Positions 43,883 through 52,914 of a stretch of 64,000 nucleotides of DNA are shown here, piece by piece. Origin of the DNA: Bacillus sp. T33-2. Its GTDB lineage: Bacteria; Bacillota; Bacilli; Bacillales; Cytobacillaceae. A program made the position numbers and the translations under genes. The stretch spans positions 1 to 64,000 of the forward strand of contig NZ_PGVB01000035.1 in assembly GCF_002860205.1 (NCBI RefSeq), written 5' to 3'. Within the stretch, counting starts at the first letter, position 1, and each line of letters starts with the position of its first letter. The notes below the pieces were generated by a model, which saw nothing but the letters and a program-made list of their open reading frames with translations, was not told the DNA's origin and did not search any database.

Positions 43883-44772
43883 CTTCGAAACCAATCTTGG
43901 AAATAAAGGATCTTCATCATACCTATATGGAAAAAACACCCATGGAACATCAGGCGCTTACAGGGGTGAATATGGCGATTCAGGAAGGGGAATGTGTTGC
44001 AATCATCGGACATACCGGCTCTGGAAAGTCCACGCTGATCCAGCATTTTAATGGGCTCTTAAGGCCCCAGAAAGGAAAAGTTGTCATCAATGGACAAGAT
44101 ATGTCTGAACCCAAGATAGATATTAGAAAGGTTAGAAGAAAGGTAGGAATTGTTTTTCAAAATCCGGAGGATCAAATCTTTGAGCAATTAATCGGGGATG
44201 ACATCGCCTTTGGTCCTCTCAAGATGGGCCTTCCTATTGAGGAAGTGCGGGATCGTGTTAAATGGGCGATGGAGATAGTAGGCCTGTCATTTGAAGAATT
44301 GAAGGATCGGCTCACCTATGCGTTAAGCGGAGGCCAAAAAAGGAAGGTGGCTTTAGCAGGAGTGCTGGCGCTTAGACCTAAGGTGCTTGTACTCGATGAA
44401 CCAACTGCCGGTCTTGATCCCCGTTCACGTATTGAATTATTATCACAGATTCAGCTGCTTAACAAGAAGGAAAATATGACGGTTGTATTCGTGTCCCACA
44501 ATATGGAAGAGGTCGCCTATCTGTCAGATAGAGTGTTTGTGATGGCGGAAGGTAAAACGGTGCTTGATGGAAGCCCAAAAGAGATATTTTCCAATCAAAA
44601 TGTGCTTGAGCAACACAATATTGGGACACCGGAAACAGTAGAGATTCTGAGCGGGTTAAAGAAAGAAGGGTATTCAGTTGATTTAAGCGCCTATGAAGTG
44701 AAAAATGCTGCTGCTGAAATTATCTCAATCTTGCAATCTGGTAAAGGGGGAGAAAGCATTGGCCGGACATGA
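43879..44772 (+). CDS. ecfA2: ECF transporter ATPase A2
   Basis: 297 residues, starting within the end of ecfA1 (ATGA). GHTGSGKSTLIQHFNGLL, GIVFQNPEDQIFEQLIGDD, signature ALSGGQKRKVALAG, and VLVLDEPTAGLD. It forms the heterodimer with A1. The genomic housekeeping ECF ATPases lie elsewhere, near ribosomal genes in Bacillus, so this is a second, specialised set. Confidence 0.92.
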   Translation: MTSKPILEIKDLHHTYMEKTPMEHQALTGVNMAIQEGECVAIIGHTGSGKSTLIQHFNGLLRPQKGKVVINGQDMSEPKIDIRKVRRKVGIVFQNPEDQIFEQLIGDDIAFGPLKMGLPIEEVRDRVKWAMEIVGLSFEELKDRLTYALSGGQKRKVALAGVLALRPKVLVLDEPTAGLDPRSRIELLSQIQLLNKKENMTVVFVSHNMEEVAYLSDRVFVMAEGKTVLDGSPKEIFSNQNVLEQHNIGTPETVEILSGLKKEGYSVDLSAYEVKNAAAEIISILQSGKGGESIGRT

Positions 44773-45604
44773 ATTCGAATTAACAAGAAATATAACGATT
44801 GGCCAGTACCTGCCGACAGGTTCCTTTATTCATCGATTAGATCCGCGGATTAAGCTGTTGTCCTTCTCTGCCTTAATTCTTGCAATGGCAATCAGCCATA
44901 CATATGCGGGGAGTGTGATTGCTCTTATATTTTCCTGTTTGTTATTTTGGATGTCACGTATCCCGATCAGCTATGGGCTTTCCGGTGTGAAGCCGGCTAT
45001 ACCGTTTATTATCATTTTAGCTTTACTGCAGCTGCTTTTTTATAATAGTGTGGCTTCAGGCGGCACAGTGCTTCTGGAATATGGGTTTGTGATGATAACA
45101 ACGGACAGTGTCAGGCTTGTGATCGTGTCTGCTATCAGATTTATAGAGATTATCTTTTTAAGCAGTGTTCTTACACTTAGCACCTCGACTACCCAAATTA
45201 CACATGCGATAGAAAGCGTGCTGAAGCCATTAAAATATATTAAATTCCCGGTGAATGAATTTGCCCTAATTATTACGATTGCTATCCGTTTCGTCCCGAC
45301 ATTCGCAATGGAAATGGAAAAAATGATGAAGGCACAAGCTTCAAGAGGGGCTGAATTCGGTACAGGTGCCTGGTGGCGAATTATTCAGCGAACGAAGGAT
45401 ATGTTCCCGATCATTATTCCACTATTTACTGTGGCCATGTCACGTGCCGAAGATTTAGTACTTGCCATGGAGACAAGATGCTACACGCCAGGATCCGAAC
45501 GGTCTCATTATATCCAATACCAGGCAAAATCAGCTGATTATATGGTCCTCACTGCAAGTTTATTATTTTCAATATTCTTAATATTCTTCCCGTTTACTTA
45601 TTAA
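44759..45604 (+). CDS. ecfT: ECF transporter transmembrane component T
   Basis: 281 residues. TTG 44759, inside the end of ecfA2, follows AAAGGGGGAG at proper distance. About five to six membrane helices. GSFIHRLDPRIKLLSF is the typical EcfT start, and MKAQASRGAEFGTG carries the Ala-Arg-Gly coupling motif that docks on the ATPases. It links the ATPase pair to the S component. Confidence 0.9.
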   Translation: MAGHEFELTRNITIGQYLPTGSFIHRLDPRIKLLSFSALILAMAISHTYAGSVIALIFSCLLFWMSRIPISYGLSGVKPAIPFIIILALLQLLFYNSVASGGTVLLEYGFVMITTDSVRLVIVSAIRFIEIIFLSSVLTLSTSTTQITHAIESVLKPLKYIKFPVNEFALIITIAIRFVPTFAMEMEKMMKAQASRGAEFGTGAWWRIIQRTKDMFPIIIPLFTVAMSRAEDLVLAMETRCYTPGSERSHYIQYQAKSADYMVLTASLLFSIFLIFFPFTY

Positions 45605-45804
45605 TCAGGGAAACTTCTTGGCAATGATAGATAGCCAGTTTCATGGCTGTTTATAGAAATGGGCTTTTCTCGTAAACTTTGCTGCTTGTCATTCTTTTTC
45701 CTGTTTGAACCATGAATCCCTTAATGAGTTCAGGTTTGAAAACTATCGAAAAGCAGCAATCGTACGAAAACAGCCTAAAAAAATAATAATAGGGGTGAAT
45801 TGTA
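45605..45804. other. 200-base gap inside operon
   Basis: Contains a small hairpin (AGCCA/TGGCT near 45631-45646) and AT-rich sequence just before the S gene. The S gene might have an extra promoter here, but no clear -35/-10 or -24/-12 is visible. Confidence 0.4.
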
Positions 45805-46362
45805 GTGGAAAAAGGGTTAACAGTACGAAAGATTGTAGTTGCCGGGGTATTGGGTGCCATTGCCATTCTGCTTGGAGTTACAAGGCTTGGGTTTATCCCG
45901 GTGCCTACTGCGGCAGGAAATGCAACGATTATGCATGTGCCGGCAATTATCGGGGGAGTTATGCAAGGCCCATTTGTTGCATTGATCATTGGTTTAATTT
46001 TTGGAGTATCATCATTCCTGGAGGCTACCATTCCCTTATTCAAGGATCCCCTCGTATCAATAGTTCCTCGATTGTTCATCGGGATCACTGCCTATTTAGC
46101 GTATGCAGGATTAAAAAAATATAATGAATATGTTGCAATCGGTGTAGCTGGATTTATAGGTTCCATAACAAATACAATTTTAGTTCTGACCATGGCTGTT
46201 GTACGGGGATATTTTGCTCCGGGAGTCGCGCTTACAGTCGGTATCACAAACGGAATTCCTGAAGCGATAGTGTCAGTTATTGTTACAGTTGCCGTAGTTG
46301 CAGCCTGGAAGCAGCTTGGCAAGGCAGGGAGCAAAAAATCAAAAATTTCAGGCGGAATGTAA
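45805..46362 (+). CDS. ECF transporter substrate-binding S component, pantothenate-type candidate
   Basis: 185 residues, six membrane helices. GTG 45805 follows AGGGGTGA. The ATIMHVPAIIGGVMQGPFVA segment and SIVPRLFIGITAYLAY resemble the RibU/PanT group of S components, in which PanT takes up pantothenate. S components decide the substrate of ECF importers, so this gene is the best single clue to what the operon uses. The basic C-terminal tail (GKAGSKKSKIS) is cytoplasmic. Direct assignment to pantothenate is inferred. Confidence 0.8.
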   Translation: MEKGLTVRKIVVAGVLGAIAILLGVTRLGFIPVPTAAGNATIMHVPAIIGGVMQGPFVALIIGLIFGVSSFLEATIPLFKDPLVSIVPRLFIGITAYLAYAGLKKYNEYVAIGVAGFIGSITNTILVLTMAVVRGYFAPGVALTVGITNGIPEAIVSVIVTVAVVAAWKQLGKAGSKKSKISGGM

Positions 46363-47331
46363 ATGAAAGCCAATAATAATATTACTGATGTACCAGGCAT
46401 CAAAGTGGGCAATGTAGAGGATGCCAATGCATACACCGGCTGTACTGTCCTGTTAATGGAGGAGGGGGCAGTCTGTGGAGTAGATGTAAGGGGCTCCGCT
46501 CCCGGCACGAGAGAGATTGATTTGTTAAATCCTATAAATCTTGTAGAAAAAGTCCATGGATTATGCCTTGCGGGAGGAAGTGCTTATGGGCTTGATGCTG
46601 CTTCAGGTGTCATGCAATTTCTAGAAGAACAGGGACATGGTTTAAATGTTGGTGTTGGAGTAGTTCCAATTGTCCCGGGTGCGGTATTGTTTGATTTGCC
46701 AGTTGGAGATCCCTCCGTCCGGCCTGATAAAAAAATGGGCTATGAAGCTTCAAAAAGAGCCTCCCGCGGAGAATTTGCGACAGGCAATATAGGAGCAGGC
46801 TGCGGGGCAACGGTTGGGAAGGCTGCAGGTTTCAATCGTGCGATGAAAGGCGGACTTGGAACCGCTTCGAGAGTATATCCAAATGGACTTATTGTAGGGG
46901 CCATAGTAGCAGTCAATGCGGTTGGAGAGGTTCGTGACCCCGTAACTGGAAGAATTCTTGCAGGTCCAAGGGACAGTATGGGAAGAATTCGAAATAGTTT
47001 AGACTTTATGCTGGAAAATTCGTTAGACCCTCTTACGGCAGGAACGAATACAACCATTGGGGCTGTCGCAAGTAATGCAAACTTCAATAAGGTACAAGCA
47101 GCTAAAATAGCATCAATGGCTCATGATGGATTGGCAAGGACCCTATACCCGATTCATACCATGTATGACGGTGATACCATTTTTTCTATTGCCACGGGGG
47201 GAGTAGATGTAAAAGTGGACATTGTGGGTGCCATAGCAGCGGAAGTAATGGCTGAGGCTGTACTGAATGCCATTTACTCAGCCGAAAGTATTGAGGGATT
47301 TCCCGCTTACAGAGACTTTCACAAAGACTAA
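46363..47331 (+). CDS. P1-family N-terminal-nucleophile amidase (DmpA/ThnT/NylC type)
   Basis: 322 residues, starting directly after the S gene stop. Peptidase family S58/P1: ITDVPGIKVGNVED start, GLCLAGGSAYGLDAASGVM, GNIGAGCGATVGK, and AGTNTTIGAVASNA, where self-cleavage between Asn229 and Thr230 frees the Thr nucleophile. Relatives include D-aminopeptidase DmpA, beta-peptidyl aminopeptidases, nylon oligomer hydrolase NylC and ThnT, which splits pantetheine derivatives. Here it may open pantetheine or another beta-alanyl amide to give pantothenate, or be the pantothenate hydrolase itself. Confidence 0.85.
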   Translation: MKANNNITDVPGIKVGNVEDANAYTGCTVLLMEEGAVCGVDVRGSAPGTREIDLLNPINLVEKVHGLCLAGGSAYGLDAASGVMQFLEEQGHGLNVGVGVVPIVPGAVLFDLPVGDPSVRPDKKMGYEASKRASRGEFATGNIGAGCGATVGKAAGFNRAMKGGLGTASRVYPNGLIVGAIVAVNAVGEVRDPVTGRILAGPRDSMGRIRNSLDFMLENSLDPLTAGTNTTIGAVASNANFNKVQAAKIASMAHDGLARTLYPIHTMYDGDTIFSIATGGVDVKVDIVGAIAAEVMAEAVLNAIYSAESIEGFPAYRDFHKD

Positions 47332-47352
47332 TAGTCAAGTAGGAAAGGTGTG

Positions 47353-48579
47353 ATGTCAATGTCGATCGATTCCAAGTCTGTTTCAGTTTTAAGCTTTGTC
47401 GATAAAAATGAAGTGGTGCAGCTGACAAGGGAACTTATTAAAATCAAAAGTGTGTACAGGCCAGGTATAGAAGGCGGAAACGAAGAAAAGGTCGCAAGAT
47501 TCGTTCAACAATATTTAAAAGACATCGGGCTCGAGGTAAATTACCAAGAGGTTGTCCCCGGCCGGCCCAATATTATTGCTATTTTGGATTCAGGACAGCC
47601 TGGGAAAACATTGCTTTTTGAAGGGCACACCGATGTAGTGACTGAGGGTAATCTTCAATCATGGAATTATGACCCTTTTGGCGCGGTGATAGAAAATGGA
47701 CGAATATATGGCCGAGGTGCTTGTGACACAAAAGGAAACCTGGCCGCAGCAATAACTGCTGTCCACACGATTAAGAAATCCGGCGTGAAATTTACAGGTA
47801 AAATCCTTCTTTGTATCCCGTGTGACGAAGAAGATATGATGATTGGAATCAAGGACTTTATCCGTCAAGGCTGGGCTAAGGATGTAAACGGGGCGATCAT
47901 TTGCGAGCCGGAAGAAAATCAGCTTTGCATCACACAGAAAGGTGCAATAAGGGCAATTATTAAAACCTATGGAAAAATGGCTCATGGAGCGATGCCATTA
48001 ACCGGGATCAACCCGATAACACGGATGGCAAGACTGATCACCGAACTTGAAAAGTTGGAGCAAAGCGAAAAAGACAGAGTCGGTCAAGATCCTTATTTAG
48101 GATGGCCAAGCATTACGCCTACCATCCTACATGCACCAGTTAAGGGTGATTCTCAAATCAACGTGATGCCTGATACATGTATGGCCGCACTGGATATTAG
48201 GACAATCCCCGGACAAGACCATGAAATGCTGAAACAAAGCATTGAGGCCATTCTTGGCATGCTGTCAAAGAATGACCCGGATTTTAAAGCTAGTTTTGAA
48301 GTAATAGAAGACCGGCCATGGACGGAAACCGACAGGAATGATCCCCTAGTAAAGGCTGTAGATAGTGCATACAGGGAAATTACCGGCAAGGAGCCGATTT
48401 ATAACGGGGTACCCGGCGCTACAGACGGAACTTTTCTCCATTTGGCAGGGGTTCCAATACTGACGACAGGTGCAGGCGACCGCCATATCCCCCACCACGC
48501 AAATGAATATGTGGATATTGATGAATTGGTGGAAACGGTTCATTTATATACCCTTTCAGCAATACACTTTTTAAGCTGA
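47353..48579 (+). CDS. M20-family amidohydrolase, candidate pantothenase
   Basis: 408 residues from ATG 47353 (ATG 47359 has better spacing to AGGAAAGG and is equally possible). ArgE/DapE-type di-zinc hydrolase: GHTDVV (His92, Asp94), GACDTKGN (bridging Asp125), CDEED (Glu159-Glu160 catalytic), and HIPHHANEYVD near the end. M20 enzymes split N-acyl amino acids. Pantothenate is N-pantoyl-beta-alanine, so this is the natural candidate to yield pantoate plus beta-alanine. A beta-alanyl dipeptidase role is the alternative. Confidence 0.82.
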   Translation: MSMSIDSKSVSVLSFVDKNEVVQLTRELIKIKSVYRPGIEGGNEEKVARFVQQYLKDIGLEVNYQEVVPGRPNIIAILDSGQPGKTLLFEGHTDVVTEGNLQSWNYDPFGAVIENGRIYGRGACDTKGNLAAAITAVHTIKKSGVKFTGKILLCIPCDEEDMMIGIKDFIRQGWAKDVNGAIICEPEENQLCITQKGAIRAIIKTYGKMAHGAMPLTGINPITRMARLITELEKLEQSEKDRVGQDPYLGWPSITPTILHAPVKGDSQINVMPDTCMAALDIRTIPGQDHEMLKQSIEAILGMLSKNDPDFKASFEVIEDRPWTETDRNDPLVKAVDSAYREITGKEPIYNGVPGATDGTFLHLAGVPILTTGAGDRHIPHHANEYVDIDELVETVHLYTLSAIHFLS

Positions 48580-48688
48580 CAAGAATAGGGTATTGATAGA
48601 AGAAAGTTAGGGTCGAACATTTTGTGTAAAGTTGCTGTTGAAAGAATGGATATTCTGATCTAATCATAACCACCAGCAGCAGCCTGGA

Positions 48689-48716
48689 AAGAACGAAAAC
48701 CTTTTCCAGGTCCACA
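48689..48716 (+). repeat. inverted repeat before mmsA-like gene
   Basis: CCTGGAAA and TTTCCAGG enclose a 12-base loop, without a T-run. It may stabilise or partly end the mRNA between the hydrolase and mmsA genes. Confidence 0.4.
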
Positions 48717-48751
48717 CGCGGCATTTTTCTAACCGAACAGGAGGCAAAAGA

Positions 48752-50209
48752 ATGGCAGTAGTCAATACAGTAGATACCTTAAAAAACTTCATAGGCGGAA
48801 AGTGGGTCGAGTCTGCAAGCAAAAATTACGAGGAAGTACCTAACCCTGCAACTGGGGAGGTCCTTGTTAAGGTTCCACTGTCAACTCGTCAGGATCTCGA
48901 ACATGCAGTAAAAGCAGCAAAAGAAGCGTTCTACTCATGGAAGCAAGTACCGGTTCCCCAGAGGGCACGAATTCTTTTTCGATATCAGCAGCTTCTGACC
49001 GATAACTGGGACGAGCTGGCTAAGCTGGTAACGCTGGAAAATGGAAAAAGCTATGAGGAAGCATACGGCGAGGTCCAAAGGGGAATCGAATGTGTTGAAT
49101 TTGCTGCAGGTGCTCCCACATTAATGATGGGATCCCAGCTTCCTGATATCGCCACAGGCATCGAATCAGGGTTTTATCGTTATCCGCTTGGAGTTATAGG
49201 AGGCATCACCCCCTTTAACTTTCCAATGATGGTACCCTGCTGGATGTTCCCGCTTGCGATTGTGTGTGGAAATTCTTTTATTTTGAAGCCTTCTGAACGG
49301 ACTCCTCTTCTCGCAAATCGACTGGCAGAGCTCTTTCAGGAAGCGGGTCTTCCAGACGGAGTGCTGAATGTTGTCCACGGGGCTCATGATGTGGTAAATG
49401 GACTGTTGGAGCATAAAGATATTAAAGCGATTTCATTTGTTGGATCCCAGCCTGTTGCGGAATATGTTTATAAGGTGGCAGCGGCAAATGGAAAACGTGT
49501 ACAGGCTCTTGCCGGAGCCAAAAATCATTCCATTGTTATGCCTGATGCCGATTTGGATTCTGCAGTCAAGAACATTATTGGTGCAGCATTTGGCTCAGCC
49601 GGCGAACGATGCATGGCCTGTTCAGTTGTGGTGACTGTTGGAGATATCGCAGATGAGCTTGTTGAACGTCTTAAAGAAGCAGCTAACGAACTTAAAATGG
49701 GCAATGGTTTAGAACAGGGTGTATTTTTAGGTCCGGTGATCAGACCTGCCCATTTAAAAAGGACCCAGAACTATATCAGCCAGGGTGAGGAAGAAGGGGC
49801 AACTCTTATCAGGGACGGCAGGAACAATTTATCTGATAAGGAAGGTTATTTTATCGGGCCGACTATTTTCGATCATGTAACGACAGAAATGAAGATTTGG
49901 AAGGATGAAATTTTTGCTCCTGTACTTTCAATTGTCCGTGCCAGAGACCTCGAGGAGGCAATAGAAATCACGAACCAGTCAGAGTTTGCAAATGGCGCAT
50001 GTCTATATACAAACAGTGCGAAAGCCGTTCGAAAGTTTCGTGAAGAGATTGATGCGGGAATGCTGGGCATCAACCTGGGTGTTCCGGCTCCGATGGCATT
50101 TTTCCCTTTCTCAGGTTATAAAAATTCTTTTTATGGGGACCTGCACGCAAACGGCAGGGATGGAGTCGACTTTTATACTCGCAAGAAAATGGTTACGGCA
50201 AGATATTAA
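48752..50209 (+). CDS. mmsA: CoA-acylating (methyl)malonate-semialdehyde dehydrogenase
   Basis: 485 residues. ATG 48752 follows AGGAGG. ALDH of the MmsA/IolA subfamily: [20 protein letters not shown], the subgroup-specific [11 protein letters not shown], nucleophile Cys287 in [11 protein letters not shown], and [18 protein letters not shown]. It turns malonate semialdehyde to acetyl-CoA and CO2. Next to a beta-alanine-type aminotransferase, malonate semialdehyde is the expected substrate here. Confidence 0.92.
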   Translation: MAVVNTVDTLKNFIGGKWVESASKNYEEVPNPATGEVLVKVPLSTRQDLEHAVKAAKEAFYSWKQVPVPQRARILFRYQQLLTDNWDELAKLVTLENGKSYEEAYGEVQRGIECVEFAAGAPTLMMGSQLPDIATGIESGFYRYPLGVIGGITPFNFPMMVPCWMFPLAIVCGNSFILKPSERTPLLANRLAELFQEAGLPDGVLNVVHGAHDVVNGLLEHKDIKAISFVGSQPVAEYVYKVAAANGKRVQALAGAKNHSIVMPDADLDSAVKNIIGAAFGSAGERCMACSVVVTVGDIADELVERLKEAANELKMGNGLEQGVFLGPVIRPAHLKRTQNYISQGEEEGATLIRDGRNNLSDKEGYFIGPTIFDHVTTEMKIWKDEIFAPVLSIVRARDLEEAIEITNQSEFANGACLYTNSAKAVRKFREEIDAGMLGINLGVPAPMAFFPFSGYKNSFYGDLHANGRDGVDFYTRKKMVTARY

Positions 50210-50233
50210 AAAGACAGGGTGTGAGGGAAGGCT

Positions 50234-51577
50234 ATGCAGAAAGCTCAGCAAATCCAGGATTGGCAAAGCACAGATCAGAAATATTTATGGCACTCCATGA
50301 GGGGATCCGCTCCGTCACCGTCAAACTTAATTATTACAAAAAGTGAGGGAGTCTGGATTACGGATATCGATGGAAAAAAATACTTAGACGGAATGTCAGG
50401 ATTATGGTGTGTAAATGTTGGATATGGGAGGCAGGAATTGGCTCAAGCTGCGTACGAGCAGCTGCAGGAAATGCCTTACTACCCGCTTTCCCAAAGTCAT
50501 TTGCCTGCCATTAAATTAGCTGAAAAAATCAATGAATGGCTTGATGGAGATTACCTCATTTTCTTTTCCAACAGTGGGTCAGAAGCAAACGAAGCAGCAT
50601 TTAAAATGGCCCGCCAATACCATCACCAAACTGGACAGAGCGGCAGATATAAATTCATTTCCCGATATCGGGCTTACCATGGCAGTACATTAGGTGCATT
50701 AGCTGCGACAGGCCAGGCGCAGCGGAAATATAAATACGAGCCTTTAGCTCCAGGGTTCATTCATGTCACATCACCAGATTTGTACCGCAGGCCAGATGAT
50801 GTGGAAACCCTCGATAGTGCTCTTGAAATCGATAATGTAATGACAGCAGAGCTCAGTGAAACGATTGCTGGTGTAATTATGGAGCCTATCATTACCGGGG
50901 GAGGAATACTAATGCCTCCCGACAATTATATGCAGAAAGTAAAAGAGATTTGTGAGAAGCATGGGGCACTATTGCTATGTGATGAAGTCATCTGCGGTTT
51001 TGGCCGGACTGGAAAGCCTTTTGGTTATATGAACTATGGGGTGAAGCCTGATATAATCACAATGGCAAAGGGGCTGACAAGCGGCTATCTGCCTTTATCG
51101 GCGACGGCTGTGAAAAGGGAAATATATGATGCTTACGCAGGGAACGGGCAATATGACCATTTCCGTCATGTCAATACGTTCGGCGGGAATCCGGCTGCCT
51201 GCGCACTGGCGCTGAAGAATATGGAAATCATCGAAAACGAAAACCTGATCGAAAGATCCAAAGTACTGGGGGAAAGGCTTATAGAGCAGCTGGAAGCCCT
51301 CAAAACCCATCCCTATGTTGGTGACATAAGAGGAAAGGGACTTTTAGTCGGAATAGAACTTGTCAGGAATAAAGATTTTAAGGAGCCGATTGAGCTTAAC
51401 AAGATTAATAGAGTAATAGCCTCTTGCAAGGAAAAAGGATTAATTGTTGGGAAAAATGGTGACACGGTAGCGGGTTACAATAATGTGCTTCAATTAGCGC
51501 CTCCCTTGATCATCACTGAAAAAGAGTTAGCGTTTATTGTTGATACAGTAACTGAATGTTTGAACGAATTACAATAA
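50234..51577 (+). CDS. class III omega-aminotransferase, beta-alanine:pyruvate type
   Basis: 447 residues. TTG/ATG-proximal start at 50234 follows GTGAGGGAAGG. Fold-type I aminotransferase, class III: FFSNSGSEANEAAFKMARQY, CDEVICGFGRTG, PLP lysine Lys279 in TMAKGLTSGYLPL, and HVNTFGGNPAACALA. It would move the amino group of beta-alanine to pyruvate, giving malonate semialdehyde for the preceding dehydrogenase. Last gene of the operon, followed by a strong terminator. Confidence 0.88.
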   Translation: MQKAQQIQDWQSTDQKYLWHSMRGSAPSPSNLIITKSEGVWITDIDGKKYLDGMSGLWCVNVGYGRQELAQAAYEQLQEMPYYPLSQSHLPAIKLAEKINEWLDGDYLIFFSNSGSEANEAAFKMARQYHHQTGQSGRYKFISRYRAYHGSTLGALAATGQAQRKYKYEPLAPGFIHVTSPDLYRRPDDVETLDSALEIDNVMTAELSETIAGVIMEPIITGGGILMPPDNYMQKVKEICEKHGALLLCDEVICGFGRTGKPFGYMNYGVKPDIITMAKGLTSGYLPLSATAVKREIYDAYAGNGQYDHFRHVNTFGGNPAACALALKNMEIIENENLIERSKVLGERLIEQLEALKTHPYVGDIRGKGLLVGIELVRNKDFKEPIELNKINRVIASCKEKGLIVGKNGDTVAGYNNVLQLAPPLIITEKELAFIVDTVTECLNELQ

Positions 51578-51625
51578 AGAAATATAAAAGTAACATTAAA
51601 AGCACCTGATTATAAGTAAAGCTGA

Positions 51626-51660
51626 AACCCCCTTACAACTATTTTGATGTAAGGGGGTTG
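51626..51660. terminator. terminator of the catabolic operon
   Basis: AACCCCCTTACA (51626-51637) pairs perfectly with TGTAAGGGGGTT (51648-51659). Confidence 0.9.
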
Positions 51661-51681
51661 TTGTCGATAGGTGCTATAAAA

Positions 51682-51772
51682 GTTCAATAAGTTTTTCGAT
51701 CCAGTTCAGCAACCGCTTCCGGGCGCCAACCTTCTCGGTCACGAAAATGACATCACTCTCAAGGTTTTGGGT
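51682..51772 (-). pseudogene. decayed copy of small coiled-coil gene
   Basis: Matches the 3' part of the gene at 34129-34371 (shared AAGTTTTTCGATCC, TTCAGCAACCG, ATGACATCACTCTCAAGGTTT) and, like it, sits just beyond a C5/G5 terminator hairpin. The 5' two-thirds are gone, replaced by unrelated sequence. Confidence 0.75.
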
Positions 51773-51956
51773 GTACATAAAAGAATTTATCAGTACACTA
51801 AATGATCATACCTCGAAAGATTTGACTGGATGGCACGTTTGCCTTGATGTATTGATTGATCTATTAAATGGACGTTATCACGCCGAATTTCCTAAAGGAA
51901 ATTGGGAGAAATGGCATCAAAAATACGTTGTTTCTGTTAACGAAATAAGTAATTAG
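51769..51956 (+). pseudogene. C-terminal gene scrap
   Basis: An open stretch reads KEFISTLNDHTSKDLTGWHV, then LDVLIDLLNGRYHAEFPKGN and ends with a stop at 51954-51956. It has convincing protein composition but begins abruptly at the break with the coiled-coil relic and has no ribosome site. Probably the tail of a lost gene; family not recognised. Confidence 0.45.
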
Positions 51957-51973
51957 ACAAATATTGATGTTTG

Positions 51974-52040
51974 GTGCCAGTCACTACTCAAATTACGGCG
52001 GAAATAATTGACAAAATTCGAGAGTGACAGGCACTTTTCT
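51974..52040. repeat. long inverted repeat GTGCC(A/T)GTCACT
   Basis: GTGCCAGTCACT (51974-51985) and AGTGACAGGCAC (52023-52034) match in 11 of 12 positions over a 37-base spacer, followed by TTTTCT. Dispersed repeats of the type GGTGCCTGTCACT are common in Bacillaceae; this is probably one of them. Confidence 0.5.
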
Positions 52041-52201
52041 AATAGTCCTGAATGTAAATCATTATACGGGATCACGATGTTTCCGACTCCAAAGCAACTT
52101 TTTTAGCAACTAACCTTTAAGTCGGGTAATTTCAACAAAAAAATGTTATTCCGTCCTGGGACAAAGCGCCAGTTAAGGATAAAAGAGGCCGAAACAGGCT
52201 A

Positions 52202-52729
52202 TTAAACAAGATTCTTATAATAAATGATAGTCGCATCTAAACTTCCGTCTTGAGACATTGCGTAGTCAGGAATCCGTCCGCCTTGAACATATCCCAACGA
52301 ATTATAAAGTAGATTTGAAGGGTCTCCTTCTCTCGTATCAAGAACTAATAAGGTTCTTCCCATCTGCAAGGCCGTTTCCTCAGCCTTCTCCATTAGTAAT
52401 CGTCCAATTCCATTCCGCCTGCAATCAGGGTGAGTCATCAGTTTTGCAATTTCAGATCTATGTCGGCCATTCTGCTTTGAGCATAGATGTAGTTGAACAC
52501 TTCCGGCTATAACGTGATTGATCACAGCGACAAAACAGATAACGTCATCGTTCAATGCATTTTCCCAATACATATTTGCCTCTGAACGTTTCAATGGCGG
52601 TAAAAAACCAATAGAACCACCATCGTCAACAACATCGATCAGAAGTGTGGAAAGACCGCCTAAATGTTCCTCGATTGATATACATCTCTTTATTTTAATA
52701 CTATTGTCTGCTTTTAAACTATTTTGCAA
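52202..52729 (-). CDS. GNAT-family N-acetyltransferase
   Basis: 175 residues from TTG 52727-52729; GTG 52736-52738 overlaps the AGGTG site itself. Acetyl-CoA loop seen as HPDCRRNGIGRLLMEKAEE (motif A, R-x-x-G-I-G), SEIAKLMTHPD strand before it, and LLYNSLGYVQGGRIPDYA (motif B). Acceptor unknown; relatives acetylate antibiotics, polyamines or protein N-termini. Monocistronic, leftward. Confidence 0.85.
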   Translation of the reverse strand: MQNSLKADNSIKIKRCISIEEHLGGLSTLLIDVVDDGGSIGFLPPLKRSEANMYWENALNDDVICFVAVINHVIAGSVQLHLCSKQNGRHRSEIAKLMTHPDCRRNGIGRLLMEKAEETALQMGRTLLVLDTREGDPSNLLYNSLGYVQGGRIPDYAMSQDGSLDATIIYYKNLV

Positions 52730-52889
52730 CAATATCACCTATCTTATGTTATATGGGTTTAATATACCAAACATCCATTTTATTAAAAGGATCATATCAG
52801 AAAACCTAACAATGTTTTGCACAATATACCTATTAACCTGCACATATGTTGAAAATGGTACACTCTCCTACAGGGTTTCTTGAATATGT

Positions 52890-52914
52890 AACCTCTTCAA
52901 GAGGTTCTTTTTTT
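52890..52914 (+). terminator. rightward hairpin at 3' end of GyrI-like gene
   Basis: AACCTCT (52890-52896) pairs with AGAGGTT (52900-52906), followed by CT7. It overlaps the last codons of the leftward GyrI-like gene, so it may stop transcription coming from the left. Confidence 0.5.
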
